Positions 56,516-64,000 of a DNA stretch of 64,000 nucleotides are shown piece after piece; position 1 is the first letter of the stretch; each line of letters starts with the position of its first letter. The translations under genes and the position numbers were made by a program. The stretch is from NCBI RefSeq assembly GCF_000226115.1, contig NC_016459.1, forward strand, positions 2,403,501 through 2,467,500. Direction: 5' to 3'. Source of the stretch: Thermothielavioides terrestris NRRL 8126 (lineage: Eukaryota > Ascomycota > Sordariomycetes > Sordariales > Chaetomiaceae). A model generated the notes under the pieces. That model had not been told where the DNA came from. It saw only the letters and a program-made list of their open reading frames with translations, and did no database searches.

Positions 56516-56835
56516 ACTGCCTGGGAGATAAGAGAAGAATGCCGACCTCTTAGGTACGCACTAGGCTGCAGACATATTGTTCAAACAGGCCAGGAAGCCA
56601 AGAACAAATTGCCGTCGGGAAGGCTATTGTACAGATGCAAAGCAGGCCGTTTCCAACTGCTGGTGCATCATGACGTAGTGGTGCCGTGAGCCCCACAGTT
56701 CATCTCCTGTTGTTCAACCCATCGTTAGGTATTCAATCTTCGGCTTTTCAATCTCCGGCGACCAGGAGAACGGGCGGTTTGCTGGAAACCATGCGAAAAC
56801 GGGGCCTGTGGATTGCCCAGAATTGATCGTTGAGG
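56516..56835. other. Intergenic region
   Basis: This 320 bp is the promoter of the decarboxylase and the 3' flank of the zinc-finger gene. I see nothing distinctive in it. Confidence 0.5.
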
Positions 56836-57687
56836 TCATCGTCCCGCCGCCTTCTGCCGAATCCGGCACCGTGCCGCATGTCGCCGGTTATGCTCCCGCC
56901 GGTCCTTCTCGTTCAAAGGGTTGTACAAGATGTCGCAAACTCCACACATGGTGAACCCTGGTTCTTTTTGGACCGAGAGGCTCAATGTCGTCTGCGTCAT
57001 GTCTTTGGCTGCCCGTTTCCCGGCCCGTTTCTTGCTTCCCGCGCTCCCGTTTGCCAATGCGCCGCCGGGGCCTGCGCCGGGGTGATCCCGCCTATTAACG
57101 GCTACCTCGCTCAAAGCTGAACGCAGGGTCCCACATTCCTTGCTGGGTACAACAACTATGCTGGCGTCCTTCGTCATCGGACAGCATTCTGGCGGCACAC
57201 CTGTCTCATCCGCCGCCGCGCCCGTGGAGTATTGGCCCGGTTCGCTGAGGAGGGGCCGGGTCGTGAGCCTCCTCCGCTTTCTGGGTCTCGTAGAGGGCGA
57301 CGTAGATGACGAGGCTGGCGATGATGGTGGGAGCTCTGCTGGGTCGGAGGAGGCCGCACCGGATGGCGCCTTGTCGGAGCTTGGGGGCAGAGGCTTGAAA
57401 TAGGCCAGGATCGAGCCGCGACTCGGCGGTTGTCCTCGGTTTTTGTCCTGGCTGGAAAGCGCCGGAAGCCGCGATGAGTCTGCGAGCGCTGCGTCACGAG
57501 TGTCCGTTTCGCTCTTCGTCGGTTCATTTGGCGAGTATTCCCGGGCTTGCTCCCTCGCCTGGACAGGCCGCCGACTGTAGGTTCGCAGCGGCCGCTTGCG
57601 TTCTTTCGACGGCGTCGTCGCTGCTGGGGTGAGCGAGTCGACGAGGGCGGCGGCTGGGTGCTCGCCTGACATGTCCGTCCGAGCCAT
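56836..57687 (-). CDS. Eco1/ESCO-type zinc-finger protein without acetyltransferase domain
   Basis: This is a single exon of 283 aa. Near residue 93 lies RGSILAYFKPLP, which resembles a PCNA-interacting motif like that of Eco1. Basic RPRKRRRL follows (about 134-141). At 248-270 lies a C2H2 finger, CGVCDILYNP...EHNRRH, with Cys248, Cys251, His266 and His270, preceded by MTQTTLSLSVQKEPGFT. This is the zf-C2H2_3 signature of sister-chromatid cohesion acetyltransferases. The protein ends 13 residues after the last His and has no GNAT domain. It could be a stand-alone zinc-finger paralog of cohesion or DNA-repair function, or the 5' half of a gene whose rest I cannot find downstream (54.9-56.8 kb holds another gene). 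Confidence 0.78.
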   Translation of the reverse strand: MARTDMSGEHPAAALVDSLTPAATTPSKERKRPLRTYSRRPVQAREQAREYSPNEPTKSETDTRDAALADSSRLPALSSQDKNRGQPPSRGSILAYFKPLPPSSDKAPSGAASSDPAELPPSSPASSSTSPSTRPRKRRRLTTRPLLSEPGQYSTGAAADETGVPPECCPMTKDASIVVVPSKECGTLRSALSEVAVNRRDHPGAGPGGALANGSAGSKKRAGKRAAKDMTQTTLSLSVQKEPGFTMCGVCDILYNPLNEKDRREHNRRHAARCRIRQKAAGR

Positions 57688-58171
57688 TCAGCGGTCGAGA
57701 GACTGCCTGGCGAGGAACGGAAGTGACAGGCCGGTAAGCGCACTGGTTAGGAGAGGGACAGGAGTGATATCTGTATAGGGCGCTATTGACAAAACTAAAG
57801 GCCGCTGGAGCGGGGGACGATGGTCGATGGTCGGCATTTCTCCATCCAGAAAATGTGTGCCAGGTTTGGAGGGTTGGACACTGAGGGCAGAACCAGAGCA
57901 AACGCGTCTTTTCGCGTCGCGCAGCCCCCACGCGTCGGATGCGGGCTGCCCCATGCAAGATGACGTGGGGCGGGGCGTCTTTCGCGACTGCCCCACTTCT
58001 TCCCTCCTGGGAAAGATTTGGGGCTCCAATCCCGATCCCCGTGATTGGTACCTTACGCAGCACACTGAGGAACAGCACATGATGGTTTGCCTCTTCAAGA
58101 AATTGTGAACCGACATAAACATGTGATGCTAGACAAGCTACTGGCATGGAATAACTGCAGGTATCTCTCAC
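57688..58171. other. Intergenic region
   Basis: This 484 bp is the promoter of the zinc-finger gene and 3' flank of the Vma12-like gene. No gene or repeat is recognisable. Confidence 0.5.
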
Positions 58172-59053
58172 TCATTTGACCTCCCGCTGCCGCCTCCGAA
58201 CGGCACGAACGGTACCATCCTCGGTTCGGCTTCGCCCACCGACCACCGAGGGCTGCGGCTCGGGGCCCTCCACAGTCCACGTTTGCACAATCTCCTTGAC
58301 CTCCTTCAACGTCCTGTCCTGCTTCTTGGCCTGACCGAGATGCCACACATATCCTGAATAAACGGCGACCTCGGCAATGCCAACCAGCACGCTTCCGCCC
58401 ATCGTTAAGAGAAGCCTGGCTGGTGTACTCCACCACCTGGCCAGGATCCAAAGGGTCGCCGCGACACCGAGGATGCTCGCCACAAAGTTGAGGATCAGCA
58501 TCAGCTGGCGGTGTACGTCGCTGTAGGTCACGTCGTCATCCCCGAGGTCCTCCTCCCGACTCGGCCGGTTGACCGCAGCAAACGCTTGCGCGATGCTTGC
58601 ACCGTTCGGGAACCGCTGGGAGAATGTCTCCATTGGCCGCGACGGACTGGTCATGCGTGCGTATTCTTGCTGCTCTTGTTGGTGGCGAAGTCGGGCCATC
58701 AAAGCCTTGTATTCGTCCGACTTTGTGGTAACATGCAACATCAGCACATATCGTTGTGTTGTGTTGCGTCACGCCCCTCGACTCACCGGCTCAGGCTTCG
58801 GGGCTGGCGGCGGGATGTAGACCTTGGACCCTCTTAGGAGCGACTCCAGAGAGAATTCGCCGTGGCCGGCATCCTGGAGCGCTCTCCAGAGGTCTACGAC
58901 TTGCGAGTGCGAGACCGGCTTGCCCACGGCGGCATCCTCGAGCGACGGCTCATCGCCCTGCGCCTGCAGCGCTTGGCTATGCTGGTGAGCTGCTGCGGGG
59001 TTCAACCTCTGCAACCCTTCCACGATGGAAGGGGTCATTGTAAGCAAAACCAT
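58172..59053 (-). CDS. Vma12/TMEM199-like ER V-ATPase assembly factor
   Basis: This is probably an endoplasmic-reticulum membrane protein that helps assemble the Vo sector of the vacuolar ATPase. Exons 59053-58787 and 58720-58172 give 271 aa; the intron is 66 bp, GT-AG, and joins PKPEP to SDEYKALMARLRHQ. Motifs are MVLLTMTPSIVEGLQRL, GKPVSHSQVVDLWRALQ, LLRGSKVYIPPPAPKPEP and FQQ-region QQEQQEYARM. Two predicted membrane helices follow: LMLILNFVASILGVAATLWI (about 165-188) and TMGGSVLVGIAEVAVYSGYV (about 195-217). The tail is basic and cytosolic (RAVRRRQREVK). It is divergently arranged with COQ1, sharing a 483-bp intergenic region. Confidence 0.87.
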
Positions 59054-59536
59054 CCTGGAGTTTCTCGGACGATACAAAAAGTGGAGGGAGATGCAGCACG
59101 CCCCGGTTTGCTCGGTTCCTGTTGGCGGGCGGACGCTCGGGAGCTGACAGGCGGCGAGAAGTGAGCGCAGCTGAGTGTGCAGGAGGGCGCCCCACTGCGC
59201 GCCAAGACTGCGCCCGAGCCACAGCACGCGGTCGAAATTTCAGGTCCGGAAGGTGGGCGGTGTGGGTCGAGCAGCCTCACGCTAACTTAAGTTGTGTTGA
59301 TGTGCGGAATGCCAATCAGGTTGGCACCCGCTGCGTGTCGGAAAGGAAGTTTTCGGGACCCACGGGGGAGAAAGCAGCCCGGGACGTAGTGAAGCAACTA
59401 AAGTGCTCACAGCTTGAATCGCGCGCTTCTCACCACCACCAACCCTCGAGACGGCCCCAGATGCGCCGGGCGGCCGAATTTTGACGCTTGGCTGCCCATT
59501 GGCTCTTCCCGAGGCGGAGGAGGCACACGCGAGGAG
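59054..59536. promoter_or_regulatory. Shared divergent promoter region (Vma12-like / COQ1)
   Basis: The 483 bp between two divergent start codons must contain both promoters. I see no TATA box or clear operator. The frame of COQ1 is open upstream of its chosen ATG but without an ATG. Confidence 0.5.
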
Positions 59537-60987
59537 ATGCAGCTCGGGCCGGGGCCGTCGATGGCCCGCGCGGCCAAGAGCGCCTCACGGCTCGGGCGAT
59601 TGCGGGTGCCGTCGACATGTCCCGAGTGCCTCAGAGCCGCGTCTCTCGATGTCAGGATACACAGGATACACCAAGCCATGGCCCCCTTCCATTCCGGGAG
59701 GCCCAGGCCGTCGGCGTGGGCCGCAGCTGTCTCGGTCGCCGGCAACATCGTGTCCAACGCCGTCACGCGAGCGTCCAAGGGCGACATGCCCACCATCGAT
59801 CCGCTGCGGATCGTCGCGAAGGAGATGAAGTTCCTAACGGGGAACATCAGGAAGCTGCTCGGCTCGGGCCACCCTTCGCTCGACCGCGTCGCTAAGTACT
59901 ACACCCAGGCCGAGGGGAAGCACGTGCGGCCGCTCATCGTCCTGCTGATGTCGCGGGCTACCTCGCTCTGCCCGAAGGCGCCGCAGCGTCAGCAGGCGAC
60001 AATACAGGCCTCGGCCGCCATCGACGTCTCCATCTCTCCGCTCTCCATCCTCTCCGACTTCAATCCTTCCGCTGGCGCGGAAAGCGAACCGCTGCCCGCC
60101 GATCCCGATATCCTCCCCTCACAGCGGAGGCTGGCCGAGATCACCGAACTGATCCACACCGCTTCCCTGCTGCACGACGATGTTATCGACCATTCCGTGT
60201 CGCGGCGCGGGGCGCCGTCGGCCAACCTCGAGTTTGGGAACAAGATGGCGGTGCTGGCGGGCGACTTCCTCCTCGGCAGGGCGTCGGTGGCGCTCGCGCG
60301 GCTGCGGCACGCCGAGGTGATCGAGCTGCTGGCCACCGTCATCGCCAACCTCGTCGAGGGCGAGTTCATGCAACTCAAGAACACGGCGCGCGACGAGACC
60401 AACCCGCGGTGGTCCGAGGACACGCTGACCTACTACCTCCAGAAGACGTACCTCAAGACGGCGTCGCTGATCAGCAAGAGCTGCCGCGCGGCCGCGCTGC
60501 TCGGCGGCGCGGACGCGCAGACGGTCGACGCCGCGTACAACTACGGCAGGAATCTCGGCCTGGCGTTCCAGCTCGTCGACGACATGCTCGACTACACGCG
60601 CAGCGAGAAGGAGCTGGGGAAACCGGCGGGGGCAGACCTGGAGCTCGGCCTGGCGACGGCGCCGTTGCTGTTCGCGTGGAAGACGATACCAGAACTCGGT
60701 GCCCTGGTGGGGAGGAAGTTTGCAAAGGATGGCGACGTTGCGAGGGTGCGTTTCCCCACCACTTCACCCGCCGCTCATTGATTGTCACTACGTGGAAAAT
60801 GCTGACGGGGACATGGCTACTGTAGGCCCGAGACTTGGTCATGCAAAGCGACGGCATCGAACAGACGCGCGCCCTGGCCCAAGACTACGCCGAGAAGGCG
60901 ATCGCCGCCGTCAGCCAGTTCCCGGAGAGCGAGGCCAAGCAGGGCCTGATTGAGATGGCGGTCAAGACTCTGAAGCGGAAGAAATGA
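59537..60987 (+). CDS. COQ1: Mitochondrial polyprenyl diphosphate synthase (ubiquinone side chain)
   Basis: It builds the isoprenoid tail of ubiquinone from IPP and allylic diphosphates in mitochondria. Exons 59537-60745 and 60826-60987 give 456 aa; the intron is 80 bp, GT-AG. The N-terminal 50 residues are Arg/Ser-rich (MARAAKSASRLGRLRVPST), fitting a presequence. Trans-prenyltransferase motifs are YYTQAEGKHVRPLIVLLMS, the first Asp-rich motif LLHDDVIDHS (about 210-219), NKMAVLAGDFLL, GEFMQLKN, YLQKTYLKTASLI and the second Asp-rich motif FQLVDDMLDYT (about 343-353). The tail ends AVKTLKRKK. A Ser/Pro insert lies between the first two motifs. The start at 59537 is the first in-frame ATG; the next Met in the same frame (at 59561) is possible. 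Confidence 0.93.
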
Positions 60988-62035
60988 ACGTGCTGAGCTG
61001 CCTTGCGCTGCGCTTCAAATCCTGCCCGTCGCTTCTACTACGTAACACGAGCATGAGGCTGAATAGGTGGCGTACATATATAGAGAGACAGTCATGTGTG
61101 TGGCGTGGCTGGTGGTGTACTGTGTATAACAGTCGGGGGCCGCATGCAAGCAATCTTGGAAAAGGGGCGGCGGTGTTGTATGATGACATTTATTGCATGG
61201 TCTGGCGCTAGGGAGGCGACGAGATGTCATTCCGAATTTCCATTCGGAGTTGCTGTGGGAACTTCACTCTGCACAAGAGCTCCCCAGGCACGCAAATCAC
61301 GTTTGGGATGCATGATGTACTCGCGAAGCCCTTTCTCCCCTCGGGGCAATATACTCCTGTTATAGAGGCAGCAAGAATGACGGTGTGCGCAGCCACAGCT
61401 CCTGCAATGCACTCCGCGGCTACGGGGCAACGACAAGATGAAATCCCTTGAGTCCTTGCTTACCGCAGGAGTAGGCAGTTAAGATCGGGGGCCGCGCCGG
61501 ATTCGGCAACGCCCCGAGGCTGTGGGAACGGGTTGGTGTCAAACCTCGGCTCGGCTCACAGGCGGAGTGCCTGAACAGCGGGGTCGCAGGGAATCTGGGA
61601 GCATCAGAAAGACAACCATTGTATAGGCAATGTATCTAGGTAGGTAGGTATGTACATCTGCACGCGGCACTCACGGGATTCCACCAGAAGGATTACTAAT
61701 AGCTGTGCTGGAGATGAAGAAATATACGATATATGACGTTAGTCGGGCAGCTTCGCAGCAGTTTTCACACAGGACTACAAAAGGGGTCGAGTGGTGCCGC
61801 TCACTCCTCCGGAAAACACTTGGACGGACGGAACACTGGAACACGCCGGACGGCAGACGCTCCATCGCAGCAACCACTCAGCTCCACCATTCCGTGACGC
61901 CTGGGTAGCCTTGTTTTCACTCACAGACCGGCGCACCACACAATAGCACGGTTCCGCTACCTGCTCCCTCGAGCCCAGCGCCATACCCGGAATCCCCAGC
62001 GAAGCCGCAGCCCCCAACACCGCCATCACCACCCA
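60988..62035. other. Intergenic region
   Basis: This 1.05 kb lies between two plus-strand genes. A short TAGG repeat (about 61636-61650) is present. No gene is recognisable. Confidence 0.5.
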
Positions 62036-63431
62036 ATGACACGCCAGTCGCTGCAGCTGGAGCTCGCGGAGCGGCCGACGGGCGCGATCGTGCCGGGGCG
62101 GACGTTCCGGCTCCGGCGGGTGGCCGCGCCGACCGAGGCGGACCTGCGCGACGGCCAGCTGCTGCTCGAGAGCCTGTACGTGTCGTTCGACCCGGCCATG
62201 CGCGGCTGGCTGGACGACCGGCGCTCGTACGTGCCGCCCGTGCGGCTCGGCGAGGTCATGCGCGCCCAGGCGCTCTGCCGCGTGCTGGCCTCGCGCTCGG
62301 CCAGGGCCGCGCCGGGCGACATCGTCACGGCCCTGATGGGCATCCGCGAGGTCGGCATCCTGCCCGAGGACCAGGTCGAGCCCGCCGCGGCGCCTTGGCG
62401 CGGTGCCGGCAGTGCCGGCGGCGGTTTCCGCATGACGGACCTGCTGGGCGTGCTGGGCCCGACCGGCCTGACGGCGTACTTTGGCATGACCAAGATCGGC
62501 GCGCCCAGGCCCGGCGAGACGGTGGTCGTGTCGGCGGCGGCGGGCGCCACGGGCAGCGTGGCGGCGCAGATCGCCAAGATCGCCGGCGCGCGCGTCGTCG
62601 GCACCGCCGGCAGCGACGAGAAGTGCCGCTGGCTGACCGAGGAGCTCGGCCTCGACGTCGCGCTCAACTACAAGGACCCGGACTTCAGGGACAAGTTCAA
62701 GGCCGCGACGCCCAAGTACATCGACGTCTTCTTCGACAATGGTAAGACTCGCTGCTGCTCCTCCGCTTCCCTAGCCTTCTCACGGAAGGAGTGTTTTAAC
62801 CGGAGAACTGACGCCAAGAGTAGTGGGTGGCGAGCAGCTTGACATGGCGCTGGGTCGCGCCAACAAGAACGCTCGCTTCGTCATGTGTGGCGCCATCAGC
62901 CAGTACAACTCGCAGACCAAGCCCGGGCCGACAGTGAGCATCTGACGTGCCCTCGGGCAGCCCCAGCCCGGCCAAAACAAAGGAAGAAACAGACCTCCCC
63001 GGCTGACGCGAGTATTCTCCCTTTCCCAGCGGAACTTTGCCAACATCATCGCCCAGCGGATCAAGTAAGTTTCTATGCCGGCCAACGCCTCTCGCGCCGA
63101 TCTGCTAACCGCTGCGTTACCGCACCCGCAGGATGCAAGGCTTTATCGTCTTCGACTACGCCAAAGAGTACGGCGCGGCGAAGGCGCAGCTTGCCAAGTG
63201 GCTGAGCGAGGGAAAGCTCAAGAGGAAGGAGACTATCATCAAGGGCGGCGTGGCTGCTGCCGACGAGGCATTCCAGCAGCTGTTCCAGGGCGGCAACATC
63301 GGTACGTTCGTGGTTCTCAGGCACGGCCAACAAGCTAAGGGCTGTGCACGAAGAGTAGGTCTAGGCTAACCCCCCGCGCAGGCAAGCTGTTGGTCGAGAT
63401 CAAGAACCCCGAGGAGGTAGCGCGACTCTGA
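62036..63431 (+). CDS. Medium-chain reductase, PTGR/2-alkenal-reductase type (zinc-free, NADPH-dependent)
   Basis: It probably reduces the double bond of alpha,beta-unsaturated aldehydes or ketones with NADPH. Exons 62036-62741, 62824-62933, 63030-63064, 63132-63301 and 63382-63431 give 356 aa; introns are 82, 96, 67 and 80 bp, GT-AG. The N-terminal domain has LYVSFDPAMRGWLDDRRSYV and VGEV-like RLGEVMRAQALCRVL. LGVLGPTGLTAYFGMTKIG precedes the nucleotide fold with AAAGATGSVAAQIAKIAGARVVG; VALNYKD and YIDVFFDN follow. After the introns come VGGEQLDMALGRANKNARFVMCGAISQYN and MQGFIVFDYAKEY. The end is GKLLVEIKNPEEVARL. A 35-bp micro-exon (63030-63064) is required to keep the frame. All hallmarks of the family are present. 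Confidence 0.92.
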
Positions 63432-64000
63432 GAGCGTCTTGGTCTGCAAAGCCGCGTCTTTGGATGGAGTCGGTCCGTCGCCTTCACCCCAGGCGGAGAA
63501 GGCTGGTGCGCGGCAGACCACACTTGCGAAGGGGGGGAGACATTGCGTGTTTACCTGGAACAGGCGGCGCAACACCTTCCAGCCCCTTACGGTTCGTTTC
63601 GTCGAGTTCAGCTGTCGGTTCAGACTACGCTCTGTGCATACCTAGGTACATAGTAGGGGCGTTCATACCCTCATCCGGCAAAGACAAAAGAGTAATAAGA
63701 AAAGAATAAAAACCATCGAAACCCGGCTTGCATCCAGTGCTGAGTGTAAGTGGGTAAGTGCCTGCCTGGACTCAGCGCGGCTCTGGGAAAAGCACGGTGG
63801 GGCAAGCAAGTCTAGATCAACACGAGCGCCTCCAAGGGCCGCTCGGGATGCCCGCGGCCTGCGAGTCATGTGTGGCGAACTTGCGCGCCGGCAGCGGGTT
63901 ACTCGATGGTTACTCGATTGAAACTCGAGCAGTCACGATAGCCTCGGACAGCAGCCCCAAACGGAAGTGGGAGTCGACGTTGCTGGAAAAGGGAAGTCGC
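63432..64000. other. 3' flank, no gene visible
   Basis: This is 569 bp after the reductase gene. An AATAAAA signal lies near 63705 and may serve as its poly(A) signal. No coding sequence is recognisable up to the window end. Confidence 0.5.

Overview
The window comes from the nuclear genome of a filamentous ascomycete. I infer Sordariomycetes, probably Sordariales, from three things: short GT-AG introns of about 50-210 bp with CTNAC-type branch sites; a Cip1-type cellulose-binding protein and a fungal-type Zn2Cys6 regulator; and a strong repeat-induced point mutation (RIP) signature in the transposons. The species is not identified. Genes are widely spaced on both strands, as expected for a chromosome.

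Positions 1 to about 21.87 kb are an AT-rich, gene-free transposon island mutated beyond function. TA is very common, CA/TG are scarce, CG survives, and former Trp/Gln codons are stops. It is a set of nested retrotransposons. Copia A (minus strand) is the oldest; its 5' LTR is at 17386-18041 and its 3' half lies beyond the left edge. Copia B (393-15303, minus strand, 182-bp LTRs) sits inside the integrase of copia A with a CCTT(G/A) target duplication. Gypsy C (2569-9861, plus strand, 497-bp LTRs) sits inside the RNase H of copia B. Copia B also carries a long degenerate reading frame on the opposite strand between RNase H and its 3' LTR. From 18.07 to 21.2 kb lies a fourth element, a gag-protease remnant (D) ending at an LTR-like sequence.

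The island ends at about 21.87 kb, where it abuts the last two coding segments of a short-chain dehydrogenase gene whose 5' part is missing.

The rest is GC-rich and genic. From left to right: a BBE-like FAD oxidase (23021-24780 +); cip1, a secreted cellulose-binding protein (26235-27325 -); a CxxC...HxxxxH protein of unknown role (29948-31512 +); a small possible membrane protein (32180-33012 +); a copper amine oxidase with a GC-AG intron (33591-35946 +); a low-complexity protein (36762-38358 +); a Reb1-like Myb protein (39343-42270 -); a proline-rich protein (43267-44577 -); a mitochondrial AAA protein (45864-47860 +); a Zn2Cys6 factor with an AT-hook (48788-51319 -); a phosphatidylserine-decarboxylase/PsiD-like decarboxylase (54906-56515 -); an Eco1-type zinc-finger protein without an acetyltransferase domain (56836-57687 -); a Vma12-like V-ATPase assembly factor (58172-59053 -) divergent from the COQ1 polyprenyl diphosphate synthase (59537-60987 +); and a medium-chain reductase of the PTGR/alkenal-reductase type (62036-63431 +).

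The genes do not form an obvious pathway. They are mostly independent housekeeping, secreted and regulatory genes. No tRNA, rRNA or CRISPR array was found. All exon-intron structures were inferred by reading frame, splice consensus and protein-family continuity; nothing was aligned computationally.
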